A stretch of 64,000 bases of DNA from Nitrosomonas sp. Is35 (lineage in GTDB: Bacteria; Pseudomonadota; Gammaproteobacteria; Burkholderiales; Nitrosomonadaceae). The stretch's first letter is position 1. Every line of letters starts with the position of its first letter. The translations under genes and the position numbers were made by a program. The stretch is from the NCBI RefSeq assembly GCF_033063295.1, contig NZ_JAWJZH010000001.1, positions 1,550,001 to 1,614,000 of the forward strand. Reading direction: 5' to 3'. Positions 20,518 to 30,213 of this stretch are shown here, one piece after another. The notes under the pieces are model-generated. The model saw only the letters and a program-made list of their open reading frames with translations, did no database searches and was not told where the DNA came from.

Positions 20518-21264
20518 ATGGACAAAATTGAAAACTACTCACCGGCCGGAGATCTTTTGCACGATCGCGTTATTCTGGTGACGGGAGCGGGGCAGGGATT
20601 AGGGCGTGCAGCCGCTCTGGCGTATGCAAGTCATGGCGCCACCGTGATTTTGCATGGGCGTAAAGTTAAAAAGCTGGAAACTGTTTATGATGAGATTGAA
20701 GCGCTCGGTAAAGCGCAAGCGCTAATTTATCCGCTTGATCTCGAAAAAGCCGAGGACAAAGATTTTGCTACACTGGCGCAAGCGATTGCGGAACAGCTCG
20801 GCCGATTGGATGGAATTTTGCACAATGCAGCACTGCTACCAGGTTTAAGTCCGTTGGAGCATCAATCAGTTGCACAGTTTCGCTCGTTGCTGCAGGTGAA
20901 CCTGATTGCGCGCTTCGCGGTCACGAAAGTGTGTTTGCCATTATTGAAAGCCTCACCGGATGCGAGTGTGATCATGACTACAAATTCGCATGGACTGAAT
21001 CCTTCAGCGTATTGGGGTGGTTTTGCCGTAGCCAACGCAGGGATTCACGCTTTGATGAAGATTCAGGCCGATGAATGGGAAGCATTGCCTAACTTACGCA
21101 TGAATTCTATCGTGCCCGGGATTGTAAATTCACCTCAACGGATTATGACGCATCCTGGTGAAGTCAAACAAACGATGCGCCGCCCGGAAGATTTAATGGC
21201 AACCTATCTGTATTTGATGGGGCCGGATAGTAAAGGTGTCAGCGGGCAAACTATCGCTTGCTAA
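20518..21264 (+). CDS. SDR-family protein related to YciK, with altered catalytic residues
   Basis: About 248 residues from ATG 20518; the open frame extends upstream into the terminator. The Rossmann motif TGAGQGLGRAAAL and NNAG-equivalent (HNAALLPG) are present. At the position of the catalytic YxxxK the protein reads GGFAVANAG, i.e. Phe and Asn in place of Tyr and Lys, so ordinary SDR oxidoreduction is doubtful. The remaining sequence (PLSPLEHQSV, then QADEWEALPNLRMNSIVPG) matches YciK relatives. Cytosolic. The next gene is tRNA-Leu. Confidence 0.8.
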   Translation: MDKIENYSPAGDLLHDRVILVTGAGQGLGRAAALAYASHGATVILHGRKVKKLETVYDEIEALGKAQALIYPLDLEKAEDKDFATLAQAIAEQLGRLDGILHNAALLPGLSPLEHQSVAQFRSLLQVNLIARFAVTKVCLPLLKASPDASVIMTTNSHGLNPSAYWGGFAVANAGIHALMKIQADEWEALPNLRMNSIVPGIVNSPQRIMTHPGEVKQTMRRPEDLMATYLYLMGPDSKGVSGQTIAC

Positions 21265-21337
21265 TTAGCACAGTAATTGAATGATCTGGCTGCGATCAGC
21301 GGGATTAAAAGGTATAATCGTTACAATAAATTGACTT

Positions 21338-21422
<85 letters not shown>

Positions 21423-21527
21423 AATTATCTTTAGCAGCAATCTTTTTATCCGGTTGTCCGGTATGTCAAGAAATAACCGGATGTTATTGCAATATATTGA
21501 AAAATATTTAATCAGTCGGGAACTTGA

Positions 21528-22832
21528 ATGGGATCAAATGTAGAAAACCTCGGTGCACTAGAACGTCGTTTTGATATCACAATTTCTCTGGAGAAATTAC
21601 AGAGTGAAATTGATAACCGCTTGCAGCGGCTGGCGAGAACAGCCAAATTGCATGGTTTTCGCCCTGGAAAAGTCCCATTGAAAATAATTACTCAAATGTA
21701 TGGAATGCAGGTTCAGCAAGATGTATTGAACGATGCGGTCCATAAAGAGTTCAAAGACACTGTTCAGCAGCAGAACTTACAAGTGGCCGGTTATCCGCGT
21801 TTTGAAGCAAAAGCGACTGATGGAAACGATACACTTTATACCGTAAGCGCAACATTTGAAGTGTACCCCGAGATCGTATTAGGTGATTTAAGTAGCCAAA
21901 GTATTGAGCAACCCACTGTGAAAGTTGGTGAAACGGATATCGACAAGACGCTTGATATGATTTGTAAGCAGCGTGTGGCCTATCAGCCGGCCAATCGCGC
22001 CGCAAAAAAAGGCGATCGGGTTAAGATAGATTATCACGGCACTATCGACGGAAATGATTTTGCGGGCGGTAAGTCTAACGATGTGTACTTGATTCTGGGC
22101 GATGGAAAATTTCTAAAGGATTTTGAAGCTGCACTCATTGATATGCAAGTTGGTAGCAGTAAATCATTTGATGTGGTTTTTCCTGAAGACTATCATGGTA
22201 AAGAAATTGCTGGAAAAACCGTTACTTTTGAAGTTACATTGAATGAATTGGCGGAACCAGTACTGCCAGCTATCGATGCCGAATTTGCCAAATCGTTAGG
22301 TATCCCCGATGGAGATCAGCAAAAGCTGCGCGAGGGAATACAAAAAGATCTTGAACGTGAAGTTTCCAAGCGAGCCAGGTCAAAGCTGAAAGAGCAGATT
22401 ATGCAGGCGTTATTGAGCACAACGCAAATCGATGCACCAAATGTATTGATTAATCAAGAAAAAGAAAGGTTGCTGCAAAACGCAAAAAGCGACTTGGAAG
22501 CACGCGGGATGAAAGCTAAGGAAATATCGCTGTCATTGGATCTTTTTAAAGAAAAAGCCGAATATCGCGTAAAACTAGGATTGATTCTGGCTGAACTTGT
22601 CAAAGTGCATGCACTGAAAGCTACTCCCGAACAAGTTCGCAGAATTATAGAAGATGCAGCACAAAGTTATGAAAATCCAGAACAGGTTGTTAAATGGCAT
22701 TACGCTTCTTCAGAACGATTGCAAGAAGCTGAATCATTAGCTTTAGAAGAAAATGTAGTGGATTGGGCGCTCGGAAAAATAAAATTAATTAACAAAACTG
22801 TAACTTTCGACGAGCTGATGGGGATATCCTGA
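21528..22832 (+). CDS. tig: trigger factor
   Basis: 434 residues. The ribosome-binding signature GFRPGKVP lies in the N-terminal domain (about residues 44-51). A FKBP-type PPIase domain follows (about 155-240, [17 protein letters not shown], then [17 protein letters not shown]), then the helical C-terminal cradle. It binds the ribosome exit tunnel and helps nascent chains fold. The ribosome site is weak. One base separates its stop from clpP, so tig-clpP-clpX form an operon, as in many proteobacteria. Confidence 0.97.
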   Translation: MGSNVENLGALERRFDITISLEKLQSEIDNRLQRLARTAKLHGFRPGKVPLKIITQMYGMQVQQDVLNDAVHKEFKDTVQQQNLQVAGYPRFEAKATDGNDTLYTVSATFEVYPEIVLGDLSSQSIEQPTVKVGETDIDKTLDMICKQRVAYQPANRAAKKGDRVKIDYHGTIDGNDFAGGKSNDVYLILGDGKFLKDFEAALIDMQVGSSKSFDVVFPEDYHGKEIAGKTVTFEVTLNELAEPVLPAIDAEFAKSLGIPDGDQQKLREGIQKDLEREVSKRARSKLKEQIMQALLSTTQIDAPNVLINQEKERLLQNAKSDLEARGMKAKEISLSLDLFKEKAEYRVKLGLILAELVKVHALKATPEQVRRIIEDAAQSYENPEQVVKWHYASSERLQEAESLALEENVVDWALGKIKLINKTVTFDELMGIS

Positions 22833-22833
22833 A

Positions 22834-23475
22834 ATGAAGCAAATTTTTGATAACATGCATGATCTGGAACCAAAGAACCTGGGGTTGATTCCCATGGTGA
22901 TAGAAACCAGCGGGCGCGGTGAGCGGGCTTATGATATTTATTCGCGCTTATTAAAGGAAAGAGTCGTATTCCTGGTGGGTCCGGTTACCGAAACCAGTGC
23001 AAATCTGGTAGTTGCACAGTTTTTGTTTCTTGAATCTGAAAACTCAGAGAAAGATATTCATTTTTATATTAACTCTCCCGGAGGAATGGTATCCGCCGGT
23101 TTGGCCATTTATGACACAATGCAGTATATAAAACCGGATGTCAGTACTTTATGCATTGGTCAAGCAGCAAGTATGGGAGCACTACTTTTAACCGCGGGCG
23201 CGAAAGGTAAGCGTTATTGTTTACCGAATTCACGCGTCATGATTCATCAACCGCTTGGGGGGTTTCAGGGGCAGGCTTCGGATATCGAGATACATGCACG
23301 TGAGATATTATATCTTAAAGCTCGATTAAATGAGATCATGGCAAAACACACCGGACGCCCGGTCTCCGATGTCGAAAAAGATACAGATCGTGATAATTTT
23401 ATGAGTGCTGCAGAGTCTGTAAGTTATGGATTAGTAGATGCGGTATTGGCACAAAGAGATGTAAGCGCAAGTTAA
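22834..23475 (+). CDS. clpP: ATP-dependent Clp protease, proteolytic subunit
   Basis: 213 residues. The catalytic Ser lies in [11 protein letters not shown], the His in MIHQPLGG, and the Asp in the C-terminal helix region. The N-terminal loop ([20 protein letters not shown]) is the part that contacts ClpX. It makes the 14-subunit proteolytic chamber. It follows tig by one base and precedes clpX by 64 bases. Confidence 0.98.
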   Translation: MKQIFDNMHDLEPKNLGLIPMVIETSGRGERAYDIYSRLLKERVVFLVGPVTETSANLVVAQFLFLESENSEKDIHFYINSPGGMVSAGLAIYDTMQYIKPDVSTLCIGQAASMGALLLTAGAKGKRYCLPNSRVMIHQPLGGFQGQASDIEIHAREILYLKARLNEIMAKHTGRPVSDVEKDTDRDNFMSAAESVSYGLVDAVLAQRDVSAS

Positions 23476-23539
23476 CAAATGCTTGTGCAAAATTTGTTTA
23501 AACACGGTTACCTAAACTCGATTACGGTGGGACAAAAAT

Positions 23540-24817
23540 ATGCCAGACAAAGCTAGTAGCGAGAAACTCCTTTATTGTTCTTTTTGTGGCAAGAGTCAGC
23601 ATGAAGTAAGAAAACTGATTGCAGGCCCTTCGGTTTTTATTTGCGATGAATGTATTGATTTGTGCAATGACATCATTCGCGAAGAAATGCAAGGCGATGA
23701 GGCAACCAAGTTAGTCAAATCAAACTTGCCGGTACCCCGTGAGATCTGCCAAATACTTGATCAATATGTAATCGGGCAGGAGTCCGCGAAAAAAATTCTT
23801 TCTGTAGCAGTTTATAATCATTATAAGCGGCTGAGAAATGTAACAAAATCAGACGAAACCGATGATATAGAGCTATCAAAAAGCAACATCCTGCTTGTCG
23901 GTCCAACAGGTTCGGGTAAAACACTATTGGCACAAACCTTAGCCCGGCTCTTGGATGTTCCTTTCATTATGGCGGATGCTACAGCGCTCACTGAAGCAGG
24001 TTATGTAGGTGAAGATGTCGAAAACATTATCCAGAAATTACTGCAAAAATGTAATTATGATGCCGAAAAAGCGCAACGTGGTATCGTTTACATTGATGAA
24101 ATCGATAAAATTTCACGTAAATCAGACAATCCATCCATTACTCGTGATGTCTCCGGTGAAGGCGTGCAACAGGCATTACTAAAATTAATCGAAGGCACCA
24201 TTGCGATGGTTCCTCCTCAAGGCGGACGGAAGCATCCTAATCAAGAATTTATTCAAGTCGATACGACCAATATTTTGTTTATTTGCGGTGGTGCATTTGA
24301 CGGTCTCGATAAAGTGATCAGGTCGCGCACCGAAAAAGGTGGTATTGGTTTTGGCGTCGATGTGAAAAGCCACGCGCGTAAGGATATGAATAAGGTACTA
24401 CAACAAGTAGAGCCTGAAGATTTAGTGAAATTCGGTTTAATCCCTGAGTTTGTTGGGCGTTTACCAGTCGTTGCCACATTGGAAGAACTCAACGAAGCAG
24501 CATTAATTCAAATTTTAACGGAACCGAAAAATGCACTCGTTAAACAATATTGGAAAATGTTTAATATGGAAGGGGGCGTTGACTTGGAGTTCCGGGAGCC
24601 AGCACTTAAAGCTATTGCTAAAAGAGCTTTAACACGTAAAACAGGTGCGCGCGGCTTACGATCAATTCTTGAAGAAATATTGCTGGATATTATGTACGAT
24701 CTTCCGTCGCTCGAGAATGTGACAAAAGTAGTCATTGACTATAACTCGACCAATGATGATGTCAAACCAATTTTAATCTACTCGGATCAGCCGAAAATTG
24801 CTAAGCGTTCCAAGTAA
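23540..24817 (+). CDS. clpX: Clp protease ATP-binding subunit ClpX
   Basis: 425 residues. The zinc-binding domain (CSFCGK, then CDECIDLC) is followed by AAA+ motifs: Walker A GPTGSGKT, Walker [11 protein letters not shown], sensor 2 GARGLRSI. The ClpP-binding loop (IGFGV) is visible. It unfolds tagged proteins and feeds them to ClpP. Part of the tig-clpP-clpX cluster, with lon 170 bases downstream. Confidence 0.98.
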   Translation: MPDKASSEKLLYCSFCGKSQHEVRKLIAGPSVFICDECIDLCNDIIREEMQGDEATKLVKSNLPVPREICQILDQYVIGQESAKKILSVAVYNHYKRLRNVTKSDETDDIELSKSNILLVGPTGSGKTLLAQTLARLLDVPFIMADATALTEAGYVGEDVENIIQKLLQKCNYDAEKAQRGIVYIDEIDKISRKSDNPSITRDVSGEGVQQALLKLIEGTIAMVPPQGGRKHPNQEFIQVDTTNILFICGGAFDGLDKVIRSRTEKGGIGFGVDVKSHARKDMNKVLQQVEPEDLVKFGLIPEFVGRLPVVATLEELNEAALIQILTEPKNALVKQYWKMFNMEGGVDLEFREPALKAIAKRALTRKTGARGLRSILEEILLDIMYDLPSLENVTKVVIDYNSTNDDVKPILIYSDQPKIAKRSK

Positions 24818-24839
24818 TTGGGAAAACTTGATTGGTAGT

Positions 24840-24897
24840 GCTATCTGTAAACTATACATATTTGATAATGGCATTATATGAAATATTTACAGATAGC
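24840..24897. other. 12-bp inverted repeat between clpX and lon
   Basis: GCTATCTGTAAA (24840-24851) and TTTACAGATAGC (24886-24897) are perfectly complementary, with 34 AT-rich bases between. No T tail follows, so it may be a processed hairpin, operator pair or weak terminator. Confidence 0.6.
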
Positions 24898-24989
24898 TAG
24901 CATGTGCTGGTATTTTTGATAGTCGTCTTGTAATTCTGGTTTGTGCACATATTTTATTAATCAGTTATGAATTTATTAAATGAGTGGAT

Positions 24990-27401
24990 ATGACTTCTTT
25001 GATTGAAGATTCTGAACAGTTGATACTACCGTTATTGCCTTTGCGCGATGTGGTTGTTTTTCCGCATATGGTTATTCCATTATTTGTCGGTAGACAAAAA
25101 TCTATCAAAGCGCTGGAACTGGCTATGGAGTCGAATAAGAATATTCTGCTGGTTGCTCAAAAAGTAGCATCAAAGGATGACCCTGCTCCTGAAGATCTTT
25201 ATGATGTATGCAGCATTGCTAGCTTGTTACAAATGCTGAAATTACCTGATGGAACCGTCAAGGTTCTGGTGGAGGGTAATCATCGAGCTCGCATTATGGA
25301 GTTAGTTGATTCTGAAACTCATTATTCTGGCAGAGCAATGCAAGTTCGATCCGATTCTACGGAAAATCCCGAAGTAGAAGCGATGCGCCGCGCCATTCTG
25401 ACTCAATTTGATCAATATGTGAAACTCAATAAAAAAATTCCACCGGAAATCATTACCTCATTGGGAGGCATTGATGATGCCGGCCGCCTTGCTGATACGA
25501 TTGCTGCCTACTTGCCGTTAAAACTTGAACAAAAACAGGAAGTTCTTGAAATTTTTGAGGTTTCTAATCGCCTGGAGCATTTATTAGGATTGTTAGAAAC
25601 TGAATTAGATATTTTACAAGTTGAAAAACGTATTCGCGGTAGAGTAAAACGCCAGATGGAAAAAAGTCAGCGTGACTACTATCTTAATGAACAAGTAAAA
25701 GCTATTCAAAAAGAACTGGGTGAAGGCGAAGATGGCGCAGACATCGAAGAAATTGAGAAAAAAATCAAGTCTGCTCAAATGCCGAAAGAAGTGCTCGCCA
25801 AGGCCGAATCGGAATTAAAAAAACTGCGCTTGATGTCCCCAATGTCTGCCGAAGCGACGGTAGTGCGTAATTATATTGATGCACTGGTAACTTTGCCTTG
25901 GAAAAAGAAAAGCAAGATCAATCAAGACCTTAAATCGGCAGAAGCAAGACTGGAAAAAGATCATTATGGTTTGGAAAAAGTAAAAGAACGAATCGTCGAA
26001 TATCTTGCGGTTCAGCAACGTGTCAGCAAATTGAAAGCACCGATTCTTTGCTTAGTTGGCCCTCCGGGTGTTGGTAAAACTTCATTAGGTCAATCGATCG
26101 CTCATGCCACAAACCGAAAATTTGTGCGCATGTCGTTAGGTGGCGTGCGCGATGAGGCTGAGATTCGCGGTCACAGAAAAACCTATATTGGATCAATGCC
26201 GGGTAAGATCTTGCACAATATGAGCAAGGTTGGTGTAAAGAATCCATTATTTTTGCTTGATGAAGTCGATAAGATGGGTATGGATTTCCGTGGAGACCCA
26301 GCGTCTGCTCTACTGGAAGTTCTTGATCCTGAGCAGAACAGCACGTTTGTCGATCACTACATCGAAGTGGAGTACGACTTGTCGGATGTAATGTTTGTAG
26401 CCACTGCAAATACACTAAATATTCCGCCTGCACTGCTTGATCGAATGGAAGTCATTCAGTTATCAGGGTATACAGAAGACGAGAAGCTGAATATATCGAC
26501 ACGCTATTTATTAACAAAACAAATGCAGAATCATGGTCTTGAGGAAAATGAGCTGACTGTTTCGGAATCTGCGTTGCGGGATATTGCGCGCTACTATACG
26601 AGAGAAGCGGGTGTGCGTGCAATGGAACGGGAAATTTCAAAAATTTGCCGGAAAGCTGTAAAAGCAATGTTGCTCAAAAAAGGTAAAAACAAAATTACCG
26701 TTACTTCTCGTAATCTTGACAAATTCTTAGGCGTAAGACGTTTTACTTATGGCGTAGCAGAAGAGAAAAATCAAGTTGGGCAGGTAACTGGTCTGGCATG
26801 GACTGAAGTTGGTGGTGAATTACTCACTATTGAAGCAGTGGTGCTAGCAGGAAAAGGAAAAACTATTACAACCGGGCAACTTGGTGAAGTCATGCAAGAA
26901 TCCATTCAGGCGGCGCTTTCAGTGGTTCGAAGCCGTTCCCAGCTGCTAGGAATAGTAGAAGATTTTTACCAGAAGAATGATATTCACATTCATCTTCCTG
27001 AGGGAGCAACGCCCAAGGATGGACCGAGTGCTGGGATTGGCATATGTGTCGCAATGGTATCAGTTCTCACAAATATTGCTGTAAGAGCTGATGTCGCTAT
27101 GACTGGAGAAATTACCCTTAGAGGTGAAGTGCTACCCATCGGCGGTTTGAAAGAAAAATTATTAGCAGCGCATCGCGGCGGTATTAAATCGGTCATTATT
27201 CCAGAAAAGAATGTGAAGGATTTGACCGATATTCCAGCTAATATAATAAGTCAACTGACCATTTATCCAGTTAAGTGGATTGACCAAGTACTTGATATCG
27301 CGCTGGAGCATAAACCAGAGCTATTTCCTGCAACAATTGCACAGCCCGTTTTACAGTCAAATGCCGAAGAGAACATAACAGATTCTTTTATCAAACATTG
27401 A
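24990..27401 (+). CDS. lon: ATP-dependent protease Lon
   Basis: About 803 residues from ATG 24990 (GTG 24984 is in frame, two residues longer). The N-terminal substrate domain (LPLLPLRDVVVFPHMVIPLF), Walker A GPPGVGKTS, Walker B LFLLDEVDKM, and the catalytic Ser in PKDGPSAGIG with Lys in GGLKEKLLAA make up the full protein. It degrades damaged and regulatory proteins in the cytosol. It is separate from clpX by a region with a 12-bp inverted repeat. Confidence 0.98.
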   Translation: MTSLIEDSEQLILPLLPLRDVVVFPHMVIPLFVGRQKSIKALELAMESNKNILLVAQKVASKDDPAPEDLYDVCSIASLLQMLKLPDGTVKVLVEGNHRARIMELVDSETHYSGRAMQVRSDSTENPEVEAMRRAILTQFDQYVKLNKKIPPEIITSLGGIDDAGRLADTIAAYLPLKLEQKQEVLEIFEVSNRLEHLLGLLETELDILQVEKRIRGRVKRQMEKSQRDYYLNEQVKAIQKELGEGEDGADIEEIEKKIKSAQMPKEVLAKAESELKKLRLMSPMSAEATVVRNYIDALVTLPWKKKSKINQDLKSAEARLEKDHYGLEKVKERIVEYLAVQQRVSKLKAPILCLVGPPGVGKTSLGQSIAHATNRKFVRMSLGGVRDEAEIRGHRKTYIGSMPGKILHNMSKVGVKNPLFLLDEVDKMGMDFRGDPASALLEVLDPEQNSTFVDHYIEVEYDLSDVMFVATANTLNIPPALLDRMEVIQLSGYTEDEKLNISTRYLLTKQMQNHGLEENELTVSESALRDIARYYTREAGVRAMEREISKICRKAVKAMLLKKGKNKITVTSRNLDKFLGVRRFTYGVAEEKNQVGQVTGLAWTEVGGELLTIEAVVLAGKGKTITTGQLGEVMQESIQAALSVVRSRSQLLGIVEDFYQKNDIHIHLPEGATPKDGPSAGIGICVAMVSVLTNIAVRADVAMTGEITLRGEVLPIGGLKEKLLAAHRGGIKSVIIPEKNVKDLTDIPANIISQLTIYPVKWIDQVLDIALEHKPELFPATIAQPVLQSNAEENITDSFIKH

Positions 27402-27451
27402 GTTACAATATTTCCTAACTATTTGATTCTTTTATATCGGGAAGTTAAAGC

Positions 27452-28207
27452 TTAAATTAATCGAAATTCTGCAAGCAGTGGAATATGATCGGATAAATGA
27501 CGCCACGGTTGCCCTTTAAGGTATTTGCAGCTGACAATTTTCAGATCACGATAATAAATTCGATCCATGGATAACACTGGCAACCAAGCAGGGAATGTTC
27601 GCGCATAAGCACCATGAGTGATTTTAAAAGCTTCCTGAACACCCAAATTGTGATGCAATAGATACTCCGCACGGCCGCGCCAATCATTGAAGTCACCAGC
27701 AATAATCAGCGGCTCGTTTGCTGGAATATGTGAGTTGATGCGCTTTACCAGTGTTGCGAGTTGACGCTCTCTCTCTTGTTCAAATAATCCCAAATGCACA
27801 CAGATGACATGAATTCTTTGATCGACTCCGGGAATTTGAATAATCCCGTGTAACAAACTCCGGCTGGCTGACTTAAATGATGAAACATTAATATTTTCCC
27901 ATTCAATAAAGGGGTATTTACTCAAAATTGCATTGCCGTGATGACCTGATTTATAGATAGCGTTCTTACCATAAGCATAATGGTGCCAGACTTGATCAGC
28001 TAGAAATTCAAATTGCCGGTTATTGGGCCAATCAACAAATCGATTATTCGATATAGCGCGCTCACCATGTATTTCTTGCAGAAAAACTATATCTGCGTTG
28101 ATATACTGCAATGAATACTTGATTTCATGCAAAATAAAACGCAAATTGGTAGCGCTGAATCCTTTGTGAATATTATAAGTCAGAATTTTCAATGAACCAT
28201 TAGTCAT
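27452..28207 (-). CDS. endonuclease/exonuclease/phosphatase family protein
   Basis: About 251 residues from ATG 28207 (TTG 28228 is also in frame). It shows the EEP fold markers: LTYNIHKGF near the start, ADIVFLQEI (metal-binding Glu), HVICVHLGL, IIAGDFNDWR and LSDHIPLLAEF at the end. These enzymes cleave phosphodiesters using a divalent metal. Similar short cytosolic members (YbhP-like) have no assigned substrate. It converges on lon. Confidence 0.85.
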   Translation of the reverse strand: MTNGSLKILTYNIHKGFSATNLRFILHEIKYSLQYINADIVFLQEIHGERAISNNRFVDWPNNRQFEFLADQVWHHYAYGKNAIYKSGHHGNAILSKYPFIEWENINVSSFKSASRSLLHGIIQIPGVDQRIHVICVHLGLFEQERERQLATLVKRINSHIPANEPLIIAGDFNDWRGRAEYLLHHNLGVQEAFKITHGAYARTFPAWLPVLSMDRIYYRDLKIVSCKYLKGQPWRHLSDHIPLLAEFRLI

Positions 28208-28381
28208 GCGATCGTCCGTAACGACCAAAAGCGAAATTTGATTTTGTACTTTCGAAATACTTGGAGCGAGAATTTAATGCTTATCAATTATGCAGTACCT
28301 GATTGATTAAATTGATTCTTCATTTTACATGTCAAAAGCTCTGACAGTGATGTAAAATTCGGTGAGTTGCCCATTATGACG

Positions 28382-28475
28382 TTATGGATGAAGTGAAGCA
28401 GTGGCAATCCCAGCCTCTCAATACAGTGTATCATCCTGTGATCTATCTCGATTGTATCCACGTCAAAGCAAGGGT
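28382..28475 (+). pseudogene. IS256-family transposase fragment
   Basis: The plus strand reads VMDEVKQWQSQPLN, then PVIYLDCIHVKAR, matching the transposase at 39569-40798 almost word for word. Only about 30 codons remain and one extra codon is inserted. A dead scrap inside the insertion hotspot. Confidence 0.75.
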
Positions 28476-28536
28476 GCCAAGAGACATTAGAGAACTCGGT
28501 TCGGCGGCTCATGAAAGAGCACAACATAAAAGTTTA

Positions 28537-29247
28537 GGGGCTGTAGTAGATTAGCTTAACTGATAAGCTAATTTAATGAAGATAAGTCATTGTAGATTAT
28601 TAAAGAAAACGCAATCAAGGTTGTTGGAATATTTTGTGTTGGAAGTTACAGCGCGATCAGCAGCCGATATATTGGGAATTCAACCTAATAGTGCAGCACT
28701 GTTTTATCGCAAAATACGGGAAGTGATTGTTTATCATCTAGAGCAAGAATCTCACGAAATTTTTCATGGTGTAGTGGAATTAGATGAAAGCTACTTTGGT
28801 GGTATTCGTAAGGGCAAGCGTGGTCGCGGCGCTGCGGGTAAGGTTGCTGTTTTTGGCATATTGAAGCGCGGTGGCAAGGTTTATACGAGGGTTGTTGGAG
28901 ATCTAAGACAGAAACGTTGATGCCGCTAATTACTAGAAAGATAGCGCCTGACAGCATAGTTTATACAGACTGCTATCGTAGTTATAATGCGCTCGACGTG
29001 AATCATTTTTACCATAAGCGTATCAACCATTCCACACTATTTGCACAAGGTAAGAATCACATCAACGGCATTGAAAACTTTTGGAATCAGGCCAAACGCG
29101 TCTTAAGAAAATACAATGGTATTCCTAAAGGATCATTTCCATTGTTTCTCAAGGAATGTGAATTCAGATTCAATTATGGAACTCCTAAACAACAGTTAAA
29201 AATTTTGAAATCTTGGACTCATATTTAACCTGATCTACTACAGCCCC
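28537..29247 (+). mobile_element. IS1595 (ISXO2/IS1016-like) insertion sequence
   Basis: 711 bp with terminal inverted repeats GGGGCTGTAGTAGAT at both ends (28537 inward and 29247 inward), flanked by an 8-bp direct repeat AAAGTTTA (28529-28536 and 29248-29255). Clean ends and target duplication show a simple insertion. Its transposase frame is broken (see the pseudogene entry). It interrupts an older KAP-NTPase relic. Confidence 0.9.
28576..29228 (+). pseudogene. IS1595-family transposase, frameshifted
   Basis: Two consecutive frames (28576-28920 and 28917-29228) together give the family protein. The first ends in GGKVYTRVVGD, the second carries TETLMPLITRKIAPDSIVYTD, and both the VELDESYFGG and HINGIENFWNQAKRVL motifs of the DDE domain are present. 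The join needs one extra base near 28903-28908 (GGAGATCTAAGACA, where GGAGATACTAAGACA would be continuous), so a one-base deletion explains it. No slippery heptamer is seen at the join, so programmed shifting is unlikely. Confidence 0.85.
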
Positions 29248-29409
29248 AAAGTTTATAAGCATCAATGAAAATTGTTTTGCGCTGTCGCGTATCCTTCAAA
29301 TATTTTTCCCAATGAATACCAAACCATGTTTTTCCTTCACTTCATGGAGCATCAACAGCAATAACAGCACCATCTCTTATTCTTTCAATACAAAAGCGCT
29401 GATTGACAA
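29248..29409 (-). pseudogene. KAP-family P-loop NTPase fragment
   Basis: The minus strand from 29409 reads RFCIERIRDGAVIAVDAP, a TGA stop, then SEGKTWFGIHWEKYLKD and IFIDAYKL. This is the KAP Walker A region (DAPWxxGKT), with TGA where the family has Trp. The rest is missing, cut by the IS1595 element on one side and the IS481 remnant on the other. KAP NTPases are often found in mobile and defence loci. Confidence 0.55.
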
Positions 29410-29617
29410 AGTTTAACGGCGTGTCAGTTAAACGAGTCATCCGCACCCTGATGGATATGTGGCACAGCCAGATTTCCTTTAAAGACTGCGCCGATCGGCG
29501 CATTCTGCTTTTCCGTTTCATTAACTTCTACAATACCGTCAAACCTCATAAGAGTTTGAATAATGCTACCCCTTATGAAATACTCACCGCTTATTTCAAT
29601 CAACCTCTCTGTAAACA
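29403..29617 (+). pseudogene. IS481-family transposase 3' end with its terminal repeat
   Basis: Codes for about 70 residues of the transposase C-terminus (RTLMDMWHSQISFKDCADRR, then FYNTVKPHKSLNNATPYEIL). It ends in CTGTAAACA (29609-29617), the exact complement of TGTTTACAG that opens the IS481 element at 63527. It is a truncated copy of that element, lacking the catalytic core. Confidence 0.75.
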
Positions 29618-29684
29618 ACCCTGAGATTTCTTACATCTTAAGAAGTAAAAAACACTGCTTTTTGCTTTGCCTTTCAAAAACACG

Positions 29685-29774
29685 GGTTGCGCCGCCGACC
29701 GGCGCAAGGGACATGCTCGGCGAAAGCCGGGCATGCTGTCCCGAACCCAATCACCACAGGGACTTTGTCCCTGA
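29685..29774. other. cluster of three strong hairpins, candidate phage origin or packaging signal
   Basis: GGGTT/AACCC (29685-29689, 29745-29749) encloses hairpin 1 (GCGCCG 29690-29695 with CGGCGC 29701-29706) and hairpin 2 (29709-29743, stem GGGACA/TGTCCC, tip CGGC-GAAA-GCCG). Hairpin 3 is CAGGGAC-TTT-GTCCCTG (29758-29774). Such clusters form the intergenic origin and packaging region of filamentous phages. This fits the Zot-tail-like gene just downstream. Confidence 0.5.
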
Positions 29775-29852
29775 CTCCTCCTTACTGCTAAACGGGTTTA
29801 TATTTCTGATTGCTTGCCGCTAAACACTCCAATGATTTTATTTGGGGAGTTT

Positions 29853-30206
29853 ATGCGCTTTATTTCTTGGTTCTTTCGGTATTACAGACCTAACTTTTTT
29901 GTTTTTTGTTTGGCTGTGATTGTTTTGGACTTTTCTTTTAATTTTTTCTATAGAATCGCTATGTTCGACTTTATTACTGATAAAGTGAAAACCGAAATTT
30001 TGAAATTGCCGAGCATTAATAAACCTCATATTCACAGTGCGCCCGTGCCTTCTCATTCTGAATCTCTTGTTCCTTCCAGAATTCCGAAATCCTGTTTTTT
30101 TAGCGATGCTCGCGGTTGTGTTTGCTATGATCAACACGCTATTATCATTAAGGACTTTCCTGCAGATCGATGTCAGGATATTGTCAACGGTTTTGCTCTC
30201 TTTTAG
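29853..30206 (+). CDS. small membrane protein resembling the C-terminal part of inovirus Zot/pI
   Basis: 117 residues from ATG 29853, with TTGGGGAG before it. One membrane segment (FFVFCLAVIVLDFSFNFFY, residues about 15-33) is followed by a Pro/Ser linker and a Cys-rich end: SCFFSDARGCVCYDQ, then FPADRC. The C-x-Cys-Tyr-x-Gln pattern with a later Cys is typical of the periplasmic tail of Zot-like assembly proteins of filamentous phages. The N-terminal ATPase is absent. Either a truncated relic or a small stand-alone derivative. Confidence 0.5.
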   Translation: MRFISWFFRYYRPNFFVFCLAVIVLDFSFNFFYRIAMFDFITDKVKTEILKLPSINKPHIHSAPVPSHSESLVPSRIPKSCFFSDARGCVCYDQHAIIIKDFPADRCQDIVNGFALF

Positions 30207-30213
30207 GTGCGTC

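Noticed and set aside
29685..29774. Integron attC site
   Set aside because: The hairpins are strong, but the paired RYYYAAC/GTTRRRY core words are missing.
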